Below, one piece after another: positions 26,569 through 35,900 of a stretch of DNA of 64,000 nt; the stretch's first letter is position 1; each line of letters begins with the position of its first letter. A program made the translations under genes and the position numbers. The DNA is from Acetobacter indonesiensis (GTDB taxonomy: Bacteria; Pseudomonadota; Alphaproteobacteria; Acetobacterales; Acetobacteraceae), in contig NZ_BAMW01000006.1 in assembly GCF_000963945.1 (NCBI RefSeq), forward strand, positions 248,001-312,000. The letters run 5' to 3'. The notes beneath the pieces are model-generated. The model searched no databases, had not been told where the DNA came from, and saw only the letters and a program-made list of their open reading frames with translations.

Positions 26569-26976
26569 GTGAATGACAGCAATATGCCGCGCGTCGGGTG
26601 TGGCGCGGCCATTATACGCGACGGCAAAATCGTGTTGGTAAAACGCAGGCGTAACCCGGAGGCAGACCACTGGGGCCTGCCGGGCGGTAAGGTCGATCCG
26701 TTTGAAACAGTCCCAGCCGCTGTGGCGCGTGAAATCCGGGAGGAACTGGGGCTGATTATTACGCCCCGTCAGGTGCTGTGTGTGGTTGACCAGATTGACC
26801 GGGCGCAGAAGCAACATTGGGTTGCTCCGGTTTATCTGGTGGAAAATTGTCAGGGTGACCCTGTAGTGCAGGAACCAGATGCATTGGCTGCTGTGAAATG
26901 GTTTGCGCTGGATCATTTGCCCGAACCACTGACCCAAGCCACTCTTCAGGCCTTACGTGCCCTAAGGGCGCGGTGA
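26569..26976 (+). CDS. NUDIX hydrolase
   Basis: A 135-residue domain with the full Nudix box starting 'GGKVDPFETV' and continuing 'REIREELGL'. The overall layout ('GCGAAIIRDGKIVLVKRRRNPEADHWGLPGG') recalls MutT/ADP-ribose-type hydrolases; the substrate cannot be told. It starts with GTG at 26569; an ATG five codons on (26584) is an alternative. Confidence 0.85.
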   Translation: MNDSNMPRVGCGAAIIRDGKIVLVKRRRNPEADHWGLPGGKVDPFETVPAAVAREIREELGLIITPRQVLCVVDQIDRAQKQHWVAPVYLVENCQGDPVVQEPDALAAVKWFALDHLPEPLTQATLQALRALRAR

Positions 26977-27083
26977 AAACGAACAAACACAGCCCATTCT
27001 GCCCTGCCCACCATAAAGGGATGGCGGCCTGACCGGAACATGCGGTAGGGGAGGGGAAAGAGTAAGAGAGATCAAAGGTTCTA

Positions 27084-27923
27084 ATGCGTAATCCCCGTTC
27101 CGGGCGTCCGTCCCGTCATCAGCGTGCCCAGTCCTCTGGCGGTCGGGAAGGTGGGGGTGCGCCTGCCGGAAGCTGCTGGCTGTTTGGTACACATGCCGTT
27201 GCCGCCGCGCTGACAAATCCCCGTCGTGTTTTCCAGCGCCTGCTGGTGACGGAGGGCGAACATCCGGCCATACTGGCCGCGCACGAAGCTGGTGCAACAG
27301 TTCGGGTTGAGCCTGAAATCGTGCAGCGCGCCAAGCTGGACGAACTGTTGGGTGATGAAGCAGTGCATCAGGGCGTTGCCGCCTTGGTCAAACTGCTGCC
27401 CAACCTGTCTTTGGAAGACGCACTTGAAAGACCCGGCCCGGTGCTGGTGCTTGATCAGGTTACAGACCCACGCAATGTCGGGGCTATTCTGCGCTCGGCC
27501 GCTGCATTTGGCGCAGCCTGTCTGGTGGTGCAGGACCGTAATGCGCCCGAGGAAACCGCGGTTCTGGCCAAAGCGGCTTCTGGCGCGTTGGAGACTGTGC
27601 CCATGGTGCGCGAAGTTAATCTGTCACGCGCCATTGAAGCGTTGCAGAAAGCTGGCTGCTGGACAGTGGGGCTGGATGCTGGTGGTGGCCTTCTGGACGG
27701 CCCATCTTTTGAAAACCGTCGTGTGGCACTGGTTCTGGGGGCGGAGGGCAAGGGCCTGCGCCGCTTAACGCGTGAAAGCTGCGACGAAATTGCCGGGCTT
27801 TACATGCCCGGTGAGATGGAAAGCCTGAATGTGTCCGTAGCGGCCGCAGTGGGCCTTTACGAATTGGCCCGTGTGCGCATGCCCAGCACATACCAGCCAG
27901 CCGCGACAAAAAAGCCCACGTAA
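27084..27923 (+). CDS. rlmB: 23S rRNA (guanosine-2'-O-)-methyltransferase RlmB (TrmH/SpoU family)
   Basis: A 279-residue SPOUT methyltransferase. An N-terminal basic tail precedes the RNA-binding domain ('WLFGTHAVAAALTNPRR'), and the trefoil-knot SAM site has 'VTDPRNVGAILRSAAAFGA', 'LVLGAEGKGLRRL' and 'ESLNVSVAAAVGLYELAR'. An AAAGG ribosome-binding site lies six bases before the ATG. Its last 67 bases overlap the 3' end of the permease gene on the other strand, adding about 15 residues after the usual C-terminus. Confidence 0.93.
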   Translation: MRNPRSGRPSRHQRAQSSGGREGGGAPAGSCWLFGTHAVAAALTNPRRVFQRLLVTEGEHPAILAAHEAGATVRVEPEIVQRAKLDELLGDEAVHQGVAALVKLLPNLSLEDALERPGPVLVLDQVTDPRNVGAILRSAAAFGAACLVVQDRNAPEETAVLAKAASGALETVPMVREVNLSRAIEALQKAGCWTVGLDAGGGLLDGPSFENRRVALVLGAEGKGLRRLTRESCDEIAGLYMPGEMESLNVSVAAAVGLYELARVRMPSTYQPAATKKPT

Positions 27924-29215
27924 TAGCCAATGTCGGCCCCATTCAGCCACTGGGCTATGGGGCCGGTATAAAGTGTGCTGCTTGAAAACAGCAGAATGGT
28001 CAGCACGGATGTAACGGCAAAAATGGTAGCGCCATATGTCCATCCGGGTGGCACGGCATGAACCTTACGGTTTCCGAAATACCAGTCAGCCAGCACAATG
28101 CCGATCCATGGGGCTATCCAGTACATGGTTACCATCAGATAGTCCGTATACAGGCTAGTGTAGCGGCCAGCCCCGGCAACGGCCAGAACGTAACCCAGCA
28201 GTGCTGTCAGAATGGCGGCTGCCACACGCGGCACGTATAATCCCGCCGAAATTAGGCTGTAGCTGGCCGTATTATCATTAAACGAATTGCCGGTAATGGA
28301 TGACAGCGCAATCGCCCCCAGCGCCACAGCCCCCAGCGGCCCCATGGCATGTTGAAGGGACGCTATGACAGCAGTGGGTGATGGGTCAGCCACGCTGCCC
28401 GCTGTCAGCAGGCCGAGAATCTGAAACGGGATGGCAGACCCCAGCAGTCCGGCCAATGCCAGCGATACAACTTTTGTGGGGTTGGAAGAGGCCGGAAGAT
28501 ACCGCGTGTAGTCAGATGAATAAGATGCCCAAGACAGGTTAAAGCTGACCAATACGCCCGTTGCCAGCAGAAAGGTCTGCCATGTGACGGGGTGATGCGC
28601 CGTAATCGGGGCTGTGCCTTCTAACGCCAGTGTCACGCCCATCAGGGTAAACGTAACCAGCAGCAACGCCCCCAGATACTTCTGCAAAAGCTGCACAACA
28701 TGATGCCCATAAATCGATGCGACCATCTGTGCCCCTGCCAGTACGCCCAGCGCCAGCCAGAATGGAGCTGAAATGCCGCCCAGAAGCAGCAGCGCCATAA
28801 GAGCCGTGGCAGCTGGGACGTTGTTTACGGCGTCCCACCCCACGCAATAAATCCAGTTTAGAAAAGCCGGCGGGCGAATCCCTTTCTGGCCCAGGGCACG
28901 ACGTGATGCTTCCATTTGCGTCAAGCCCATGGCTGGCCCGATGGCGGCGGCCAGAGCCACAGGCAGGGCCCCAATAATATTGCCCAGAACAATCGCCAGA
29001 ACACCGGTTTTGAAATCCAGCCCCATGCTGGTCAGCAATGCGCCTGTTACCCATCCACCGGGACCAAGGTTGGGCGAAAAATGGCTCCAGAACACGCGGT
29101 CCATTTTCATGGTCTTCAGGGCCGCGGGTACGGGTTCTCGCACCGATGCGGCGGAGAGTTCTTCCATCAGACCGCCAGCGGAAGGGGGAGGGGCAGAGGC
29201 GGGCTGGTGGTTCAT
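27857..29215 (-). CDS. NCS1-family cytosine/purine permease (CodB-like)
   Basis: A 452-residue, 12-helix permease with the NCS1 features 'FWSHFSPNLGPGGWVTGALL', 'VSFNLSWASYSSDYTRYLP' and 'SSITGNSFNDNTASYSLIS'. E. coli CodB imports cytosine by H+ symport; here no codA is adjacent, so the substrate may be another nucleobase, hydantoin or vitamin. I start at the ATG at 29215, just before the family-typical N-terminus; a longer frame upstream overlaps the SDR gene. Its 3' end overlaps rlmB by 67 bases. Confidence 0.85.
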   Translation of the reverse strand: MNHQPASAPPPSAGGLMEELSAASVREPVPAALKTMKMDRVFWSHFSPNLGPGGWVTGALLTSMGLDFKTGVLAIVLGNIIGALPVALAAAIGPAMGLTQMEASRRALGQKGIRPPAFLNWIYCVGWDAVNNVPAATALMALLLLGGISAPFWLALGVLAGAQMVASIYGHHVVQLLQKYLGALLLVTFTLMGVTLALEGTAPITAHHPVTWQTFLLATGVLVSFNLSWASYSSDYTRYLPASSNPTKVVSLALAGLLGSAIPFQILGLLTAGSVADPSPTAVIASLQHAMGPLGAVALGAIALSSITGNSFNDNTASYSLISAGLYVPRVAAAILTALLGYVLAVAGAGRYTSLYTDYLMVTMYWIAPWIGIVLADWYFGNRKVHAVPPGWTYGATIFAVTSVLTILLFSSSTLYTGPIAQWLNGADIGYYVGFFVAAGWYVLGMRTRANS

Positions 29216-29243
29216 GCCGGGCGGTGTCCTCAGGCTTGGGGGG

Positions 29244-30062
29244 TCATGACAGGTCTGGTTCAGGCATGCTGCCCGCAGATCCGGTTGGCTGACGAATATA
29301 ATAGGCTTCTGCCAGCCTGATAGGCAGAAGGTCCATAAATCTGGACCCGGCTGCAAGCCATAATGGAAAAACAATACGCCGTTCATTCCGGCGCAGCCCC
29401 CGTAGAATACGACGGCTGGCGTTTTCAACGTCTGTCAGTCCGGGCATGGGAAAGCGGTTGCGGGCCGTCATGGGCGTGTTCAGAAAACCGCACACAACTG
29501 AGGAAAGCAGAATACCCGCCTGTCGCATGTTACCCCCTGTTGCCACCATAAACCGGTCAACCGCCGCTTTGGCCGCCCCATAAGATGGGGTGCCGGGGTA
29601 GGACACAAGACCGGCAACCGAGGATATGGCGCAGATTCGCCCCCGCATGCCATCTGCGCCACGCGGTTGGTGTTGCATCACGTTAAGCGCTGGCAGGACG
29701 GTGTTCAGCACCCCATCAAGGTTGGTGGCGAAAAAGCGCCGTATCTGCTCGTCGGGTTCGTATGGTGCGCTATCCGGTTTGGTTGGTTTACGGGTGCCGC
29801 CGGTAATCCCGGCACAGGCCAGCACCAGATCAAGCGGGCCGAGAGTTTGTATCCATTCTTCCATTCCGCTTTGGTCGGTAACGTCACACAGCCTGATCCG
29901 CACCCCGGCCCCGCGAGAAATACAGGCGCGGGCTGTCTCCAGCAGGCGGGTTTCGTTGCGGCCACCCAGATGCAGCATGCGTCCGGGCCGTGCCAGAGTA
30001 AGAGCCAGCGAGCGCCCAAGGCCGGAGGACGCGCCGGTTATCAGAACGGTATCGTGTTTCAT
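29244..30062 (-). CDS. Short-chain dehydrogenase/reductase
   Basis: A 272-residue SDR. 'LITGASSGLGRSLAL' is the cofactor-binding glycine motif near residue 8, and 'AISSVAGLVSYPGTPSYGAAK' contains the catalytic Ser and the Tyr-x-x-x-Lys pair. 'LACAGITGG' supplies the N/C-A-G variant. A C-terminal 70-residue tail resembles acetoin/reductase-like and steroid-type SDRs. The substrate is not readable. It is 28 bases before the permease and may be co-transcribed with it. Confidence 0.85.
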   Translation of the reverse strand: MKHDTVLITGASSGLGRSLALTLARPGRMLHLGGRNETRLLETARACISRGAGVRIRLCDVTDQSGMEEWIQTLGPLDLVLACAGITGGTRKPTKPDSAPYEPDEQIRRFFATNLDGVLNTVLPALNVMQHQPRGADGMRGRICAISSVAGLVSYPGTPSYGAAKAAVDRFMVATGGNMRQAGILLSSVVCGFLNTPMTARNRFPMPGLTDVENASRRILRGLRRNERRIVFPLWLAAGSRFMDLLPIRLAEAYYIRQPTGSAGSMPEPDLS

Positions 30063-30174
30063 GGTCGCCCTCTTAACGCGAGACTGTTAGAAGGGCTGCA
30101 TGCCTCCCGACAGATCGGGCATGCGCATTGACCAAAACGGTGCTTTGCCATGACATGCGCGGAGGCGTCACAGA

Positions 30175-30846
30175 GTGGAGTTGGATTGCGGCATGGTGCA
30201 GGGCAGAACGTCTGAAGCAGGAACTGGGGTGAAACGGCGCGGAGTCTGTTTTGTTATTTCAGCACCCTCAGGGGCTGGAAAATCAACCATTGCCAACGCC
30301 TTACGGGCCTCTGAACCACGGCTGCGGCACTCGGTTTCCGTGACGACCCGCCAGCCCCGTCCTGGTGAGAAAGAGGGGGTTCACTACCATTTCCGCACGA
30401 TGGAACAGTTTGAGGAAATGGCCGCAACAGGCCAGCTTCTGGAATGGGCCATCGTGTTCGGGCGTGGCTATGGTACGCCGCGTGCACCGGTAGAAGAAGC
30501 GCTGGCTGCCGGGCATGACATGGTCTTTGATATTGACTGGCAGGGCCACCAGCAGGTGCGCAAGGCGCTGCCGGATGATGTTGTCAGCCTGTTTGTATTG
30601 CCGCCTTCTCTGGAAGAACTGGAACGTCGGCTTCATTCCCGTGCGTCTGACCACGCGGACGAAATTGCAAAACGGATGGCCGCCGCGCGTGATGAGATTT
30701 CACATTGGCAGGAATTCGATCATGTTGTGGTCAACACGGAACTGGACCGCGCCATTTTTGAAGCGCGTGCCATTTTAACAGCCGGACGTCTGAAAACCCG
30801 CCGTCAGACCGGCCTAGCAGACTTTGTCGGGACTTTTGGAGCCTGA
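30175..30846 (+). CDS. gmk: Guanylate kinase
   Basis: A 223-residue kinase converting GMP to GDP. The P-loop 'SAPSGAGKST' is at about 29-38; 'VSVTTRQPRPGEKEGVHYHF' binds GMP; 'FDIDWQGHQQVRKA' and 'HRASDHADEIAKRM'-type lid residues (here 'SRASDHADEI') are present. The start is GTG at 30175, with GGAGG nine bases upstream; the ATG at 30193 is an alternative and lies nearer to where homology begins. It leads a close-packed run with hldE, an AGE enzyme and dnaB. Confidence 0.95.
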   Translation: MELDCGMVQGRTSEAGTGVKRRGVCFVISAPSGAGKSTIANALRASEPRLRHSVSVTTRQPRPGEKEGVHYHFRTMEQFEEMAATGQLLEWAIVFGRGYGTPRAPVEEALAAGHDMVFDIDWQGHQQVRKALPDDVVSLFVLPPSLEELERRLHSRASDHADEIAKRMAAARDEISHWQEFDHVVVNTELDRAIFEARAILTAGRLKTRRQTGLADFVGTFGA

Positions 30847-30851
30847 ATTTT

Positions 30852-32285
30852 ATGGATTTTTCATCCGTTTCCATTCTGTGCCTGGGCGATGTGATGCTGG
30901 ACCGTTTTCTGTACGGCAGCATGGAACGCATTTCCCCTGAAGCGCCGGTTCCTGTTCTGCTGCTGGATAAGCGGCGTGAAATGGCGGGTGGCGCAGGGAA
31001 TGTGGCCAGTAACATCACGGCGTTGGGCGGGAAGGCCGTTCTGGTGGGGCTGGTCGGGAACGATGAAGCAGGGGGCCTGCTGCGCAGTGCTCTTGCAGGT
31101 CAGCAGAACGTGGTTGATGCAACCGTGAAAACCACCGTTCGGCCCACCATCTGCAAAACACGTTTTATTGCTGTGCATCAGCAGGTTGTGCGGGCGGATG
31201 AAGAAAGCCGCCTGCCTCTGCAACCAGCCGAAGCGGCAGATCTGTGTGCAGAAATTGAAGCCCGGATAACCGGCGTGCAGGCTGTTGTTGTTTCAGACTA
31301 CGGGAAGGGCGTCTGTAGCCCGCAAGTGCTTGACCACGTTTTCCGTGCAGCAAAGGCACAGGGTATTCCTGTTTTTGTTGACCCGAAATCAGCCGATTAC
31401 CGGCTGTATTGTGGGGCGACCTGCATTACCCCTAACGCCAAAGAACTGGCGGCAGCGTCTGGCCTGCCTGTTGAAACAGAAGCCATGGTGGAGGCCGCGG
31501 CCCGTAAGGTGATGGCCGATGCTGAAGCGGATGCCATTCTGGCAACCCGGTCAGAAAAAGGTATGATGCTGGTGCAGCGGGATGGGGCTGTTGTGTCAAT
31601 TCCCACCCGTGCGCGTGAGGTATTCGACGTATCGGGCGCGGGTGATACCGTGATTGCCACCATGGCGCTGGCTGTAGGGGCGGGTCTGGCATTTGAACAG
31701 GCCATGTGCGTTGCCAACGCTGCCGCAGGTGTGGTGGTGGGCAAATTGGGAACAGCCACCGCAGATATTCAGGAAGTCCTGCACGAACTTGATGAACAGT
31801 CCGGCCCTGATGAAGCGCCCCATCTTCTGCCGCTGGCCGCAGCACGCGCACAGGTACAGCGCTGGCAGGCCCGTGGGCTAAAAGTTGGTTTTACCAACGG
31901 CTGTTTTGACATTCTTCATCCCGGACACGTCAGCCTGCTGGCAGAAGCACGGGCCGCGTGTGACCGTCTGGTTGTCGCTTTGAATACCGACGCAAGTATC
32001 AGCCGCCTGAAAGGCCCCGAACGCCCCGTCAACACGCTTGATTCACGTGCCCGTGTTATGGCCGCCGTGCGGTATGTGGATGCGGTGGTGGCATTTGAAG
32101 AAGATACGCCGCTTGAAACCATTCAGACGTTGATGCCCGATGTGTTGATAAAAGGCGCAGATTATAAACCGGAAAATGTTGTGGGGGCCGATATTGTCAT
32201 GGCGGCAGGCGGCAGGCTTGTGCTGGCCAATCTGGCAGAGGGTCACTCCACAACCTCTACTATTGGCCGGATACGGCGCGTCTGA
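30852..32285 (+). CDS. hldE: Bifunctional heptose 7-phosphate kinase / heptose 1-phosphate adenylyltransferase
   Basis: A 477-residue fusion making ADP-heptose for the LPS inner core. The N-terminal PfkB-type kinase (about 1-310) ends in 'FDVSGAGDTVIATMALA', and the C-terminal nucleotidyltransferase (about 340-477) carries 'TNGCFDILHPGHVSLL' (HxGH motif) and 'GHSTTSTIGRIR'. It follows gmk by five bases and its TGA overlaps the ATG of the next gene. Since free ADP-heptose is also an innate immune signal in animals, the gene is fully intact here. Confidence 0.97.
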   Translation: MDFSSVSILCLGDVMLDRFLYGSMERISPEAPVPVLLLDKRREMAGGAGNVASNITALGGKAVLVGLVGNDEAGGLLRSALAGQQNVVDATVKTTVRPTICKTRFIAVHQQVVRADEESRLPLQPAEAADLCAEIEARITGVQAVVVSDYGKGVCSPQVLDHVFRAAKAQGIPVFVDPKSADYRLYCGATCITPNAKELAAASGLPVETEAMVEAAARKVMADAEADAILATRSEKGMMLVQRDGAVVSIPTRAREVFDVSGAGDTVIATMALAVGAGLAFEQAMCVANAAAGVVVGKLGTATADIQEVLHELDEQSGPDEAPHLLPLAAARAQVQRWQARGLKVGFTNGCFDILHPGHVSLLAEARAACDRLVVALNTDASISRLKGPERPVNTLDSRARVMAAVRYVDAVVAFEEDTPLETIQTLMPDVLIKGADYKPENVVGADIVMAAGGRLVLANLAEGHSTTSTIGRIRRV

Positions 32286-33517
32286 TGCCTACCTATAACA
32301 AACCGGAAACCATCACAGCCCGATCCGCAGGCGCATCGCAATCGGCACATCCATTACGCGTGGTGCATGCCCAGTTTCGTGACTGGCTGTTTGATAGTGC
32401 ATTACCCTTCTGGGCCACGACTGGCTGTGATGGAACAGCGCAGACCCCAGCCTTTCTTGGCGCGCAGGAATGTCTGACCGTAACGGGTGTGTCAGCCCAT
32501 GCGGCATTCAAGCGGGTACGGGTGCAGGCCCGACAGTTGTTTGTCTTTTCCTGGGCGGCCTTGCGCGGATGGCCCACCGGGCGGTCGCGCGCTGATGGAA
32601 TTTACGCTTTTCTGCTGAAGGCGCATGAAGGATCTGGGCGTTGGTCACGGAGCCTGACGCCAGATGGAAAAATGCTGGACACAACAGCAGATTTGTATGA
32701 TCTGGCGTTTGTCGTGTTCGCACTGGCCTGGTACGGCAGGTTGGATGCATCTGGTCAGGCGGTCTGTTTGGCACGAGAAACCGTGCAGTGGGTGCAGGCC
32801 AATATGGCAGCGACAGGTGGCGGGTTTTACAACACGCTGCCGCAGCAGGCAGAACCCCGGCAGCAGAACCCCCATATGCATCTGCTTGAAGCTGTGTTGG
32901 CATTGTATGACACAACGCAGGATCAAGCTGATTTAGTCCTTGCGCATGACCTGTATCAGCTTTTCAGCACACAGTTTCAGGACGCCCAAACCGGGACCCT
33001 TGGCGAATTTTTTACGCAAAATTGGCAACCGTCAGAAGGCGATCAAGGAAACTGGCTGGAGCCGGGCCATCATTTTGAATGGGTCTGGCTTCTGAAGGAC
33101 TACACGCGGCTAAGTGGCGTGGACACATCGGCACAAGCAAACCGCCTGTATGATTTTGCACTCCGCTACGGCGTCAATCAGCAAACTGCATTGGTGTATG
33201 ACGCGGTAGGGCGTGATGGTTCGCTGCTGAAAGCATCTTCGCGTCTGTGGGTTCAGGGGGAAGCCGTGCGCGGTGTGCTGACGCAAAACCCACGCGATAC
33301 AGATGGTTTGGCGGCCCGCATGGCAACCAATTTGTTGACCCGTTATTTTGCCGGTTGCCCAGCCGGAACATGGCTAGACCAGCTCGATGAAGCAGGAGAG
33401 CCAAAAGTCGATAAAATTCCCACAAGTTCTCTGTATCATATCACCACAGCCTATGACGCGCTGGATAAGGCAGTAAATAGCCTGCCACATGAAGACCTGT
33501 TAGAACCAACGACGTGA
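32285..33517 (+). CDS. AGE-family sugar epimerase/isomerase
   Basis: A 410-residue (alpha/alpha)6-barrel enzyme of the N-acylglucosamine 2-epimerase/mannose isomerase family. Recognisable segments are 'KMLDTTADLYDLAFVVFALAW', 'NPHMHLLEAVLALYD' (conserved His and Glu), 'LEPGHHFEWVWLLKDY' (His-His-Glu) and 'SSLYHITTAYDAL' (His). Members epimerise or isomerise mannose, glucose or N-acetylglucosamine. The ATG overlaps the hldE stop, so a sugar for the LPS core is the best guess. It could equally act as a phosphomannose isomerase. Confidence 0.82.
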   Translation: MPTYNKPETITARSAGASQSAHPLRVVHAQFRDWLFDSALPFWATTGCDGTAQTPAFLGAQECLTVTGVSAHAAFKRVRVQARQLFVFSWAALRGWPTGRSRADGIYAFLLKAHEGSGRWSRSLTPDGKMLDTTADLYDLAFVVFALAWYGRLDASGQAVCLARETVQWVQANMAATGGGFYNTLPQQAEPRQQNPHMHLLEAVLALYDTTQDQADLVLAHDLYQLFSTQFQDAQTGTLGEFFTQNWQPSEGDQGNWLEPGHHFEWVWLLKDYTRLSGVDTSAQANRLYDFALRYGVNQQTALVYDAVGRDGSLLKASSRLWVQGEAVRGVLTQNPRDTDGLAARMATNLLTRYFAGCPAGTWLDQLDEAGEPKVDKIPTSSLYHITTAYDALDKAVNSLPHEDLLEPTT

Positions 33518-35034
33518 ACATGACCAAAACCGACCCCGCCCGACAGGAAGACGAAACGCTTCTGTCGCTTTCCCTTCGCCAGCCCCCGGCCAATATTGAA
33601 GCCGAGCAGGCCCTTCTTGGCGCATTGCTGACCAACAATCGTGCGTATGACCGCGTGTCTGACTTTCTGGCAGGGGCCCATTTTGCCAGCCAGGTGAATG
33701 GCCGTCTGTACGACGCTATTGCCCGCCGCATTGAAAACGGTCAGTTGGCGGACCCCGTGACGTTGCGGGCAGAACTCGAAAATTCGGGTATTTTGTCAGA
33801 CGTTGGCGGCATGGCCTATCTGGGTAAGCTTCTGACGTCCATGGTTGGTATCATCAATGCGGGCGATTATGGGCGCGCCATTCATGATGCATGGATACGC
33901 CGTCAGTTGATTGATATTGGGGAAGGCGTTGTAAACAACGCTTTTGGTGCAACGTCTGACCTTTCCGGCCCAGACCAGATTGCGGCCGGGGAAGAAGCCT
34001 TGTTCCGTCTGGCTACGGAAAAAGGGCAGGATGGCGGCTTTGTGGTGTTTGACCGTGCCTTGGCCAGCGCCATTGCGACAGCAGAGCAGGCCTTCAAAAA
34101 TGAAGGTCATGTTTCTGGTCTGACATCGGGTCTGCGTGATTTTGATAAGAAAACGGGCGGCTTGCACCCGTCCGATTTGCTGATTCTGGCTGGGCGTCCT
34201 GCCATGGGCAAAACTGCTCTGGCAACCAAAATTGCGTTTTCTGCCGCCCGTGCTTTGATGCAGGATGCAGAAGACAAAGGCCCGGGTGTGCAGCCCAAAG
34301 GCGCGGTTGCAATTTTCTCGCTGGAAATGTCGGCTGAACAGCTTGCCGCCCGTATTCTGTCCGAGCAGTCAGAGGTCTCAAGCGAACGTATTCGTCGTGG
34401 TGATATCGGGCAGAAAGAGTTTGATCGCTTTGTGCGTGTCAGCCGCGAACTTGCGCGTCTGCCACTGGTGATTGATGATACGCCAGCCATTTCCCTGTCT
34501 GCTATGCGCACCCGATGCCGCCGGTTGAAGCGGACCAAAGGGCTTAGCCTTGTAGTAGTCGATTATCTTCAGTTGATGCGCCCATCAGTCGGTACACGTC
34601 CTGAAAGTCGCGTTCTGGAAATATCCATGATCACACAGGGCCTGAAAGCGATTGCGAAAGAGTTGGAGGTGCCCGTCATAGCGCTGTCCCAGCTCTCGCG
34701 TCAGGTTGAAAGCCGCGAAGACAAACGCCCAATGCTGTCAGATCTGCGTGAATCCGGCTCGATTGAGCAGGACGCTGACGCCGTCATGTTTGTGTATCGT
34801 GATGAATATTATCTGCAACAGCGTATGCCCAAGGAAACAGCATTTGATTCCATGGACAAATACTCGGCAGCGCTTGATGACTGGCAGCGTAAAATGGGGC
34901 TTGTGCATAACAAGGCTGAACTGATTCTGGAAAAACAGAGACACGGACCAACCGGAACAGTGCATCTGTATTTCGAAGGTGAATACACACGCTTTACTGA
35001 CCTCGATACCGTGCATGAAGACCCGCGACATTAA
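33514..35034 (+). CDS. dnaB: Replicative DNA helicase DnaB
   Basis: A 506-residue hexameric helicase. The N-terminal domain (about 20-125) interacts with primase; the C-terminal RecA-like ATPase has Walker A 'GRPAMGKTAL', 'IFSLEMSAEQLAARI', Walker B 'LVVVDYLQLM' and 'SQLSRQVESREDKRPMLSDL'. I keep the GTG at 33514, which overlaps the preceding stop; the ATG at 33520 is equally possible. It ends the gmk-hldE-AGE run, an unusual coupling of replication to envelope sugar genes. Confidence 0.96.
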   Translation: MNMTKTDPARQEDETLLSLSLRQPPANIEAEQALLGALLTNNRAYDRVSDFLAGAHFASQVNGRLYDAIARRIENGQLADPVTLRAELENSGILSDVGGMAYLGKLLTSMVGIINAGDYGRAIHDAWIRRQLIDIGEGVVNNAFGATSDLSGPDQIAAGEEALFRLATEKGQDGGFVVFDRALASAIATAEQAFKNEGHVSGLTSGLRDFDKKTGGLHPSDLLILAGRPAMGKTALATKIAFSAARALMQDAEDKGPGVQPKGAVAIFSLEMSAEQLAARILSEQSEVSSERIRRGDIGQKEFDRFVRVSRELARLPLVIDDTPAISLSAMRTRCRRLKRTKGLSLVVVDYLQLMRPSVGTRPESRVLEISMITQGLKAIAKELEVPVIALSQLSRQVESREDKRPMLSDLRESGSIEQDADAVMFVYRDEYYLQQRMPKETAFDSMDKYSAALDDWQRKMGLVHNKAELILEKQRHGPTGTVHLYFEGEYTRFTDLDTVHEDPRH

Positions 35035-35105
35035 CGCGGGCAGGGCAGAGGCAATCAGGGTATTGTGTAAGGCGGTGTTATTCTGATGCGGTGGGGTAGG
35101 GAAGC

Positions 35106-35900
35106 ATGGCACGCGTTCTGGCACAGCGATATGAAGGGCATCAGGCAGAGTTAAACCCGCACCCTGCCCAAGATACCTTTAAAACACACGGTAGCGCGGT
35201 GGCACCGCGTGTGCTGCTGGTAGAAGATGACCCGGATACGGTTTCTTACGTGCGTGACGGGCTTTCCTGCGCCCAGATTGATCTGTCTGTTAGTGAAAAT
35301 GGCATAGATGGGCTTACCCGTATTTTTGCCGAAAAGTGGGACGTCATTGTTCTGGACCGCATGTTGCCCGGTTACGATGGGTTGTCCATTTTGGAAAAAA
35401 TGCGGTCCGAGGGGATAACAACCCCGGTTATATTTCTGACCGCCATGGATAGCGTGTTCAATCGCGTTGACGGTTTGCGACATGGTGGGGATGATTATGT
35501 GGTCAAGCCATTCGCTGTGCGTGAACTTCTAGCACGCATACAGGTGCTGTTTCAGCGCTTTAGCCCGGTGTGGCAGGTTACGCATCTTTATCTGGCAGAT
35601 GTCACATTTAATCTATTGACGCGCGATGTTACCCGCAGTGACGAAAAAATACTGTTGCAACCACAGGAAATGCGGTTGCTTGAATATTTTATGCGTCACC
35701 CAGATACGGTTCTTTCCCGTCAAATGCTCTTAAAGCATGTGTGGGACATGGATTTTCCAGTGCGTACCAATGTTGTTGAAACGCACCTAAGTCGCTTGCG
35801 GGAAAAACTGGGGCGCAATGGTCCGGCCCTTATTCATACCGTACGGGGCCAAGGTTACGTTATGTCGGCTGATACAGGGGCATTTCAGCCAAATGTCTAA
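35106..35900 (+). CDS. OmpR-family response regulator
   Basis: A 264-residue regulator. The receiver domain (about 35-150) has the acidic pair Asp41/Asp42, the phospho-accepting Asp84 ('VLDRMLPG'), Thr112 and Lys134 ('VVKPF'). The winged-helix DNA-binding domain is at about 165-255 ('MRLLEYFMRHPDTVLSRQML'). A 30-residue N-terminal extension precedes the receiver; a GTG at codon 32 could be the true start. Its end overlaps the kinase start by eight bases, so both are co-translated. Confidence 0.93.
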   Translation: MARVLAQRYEGHQAELNPHPAQDTFKTHGSAVAPRVLLVEDDPDTVSYVRDGLSCAQIDLSVSENGIDGLTRIFAEKWDVIVLDRMLPGYDGLSILEKMRSEGITTPVIFLTAMDSVFNRVDGLRHGGDDYVVKPFAVRELLARIQVLFQRFSPVWQVTHLYLADVTFNLLTRDVTRSDEKILLQPQEMRLLEYFMRHPDTVLSRQMLLKHVWDMDFPVRTNVVETHLSRLREKLGRNGPALIHTVRGQGYVMSADTGAFQPNV

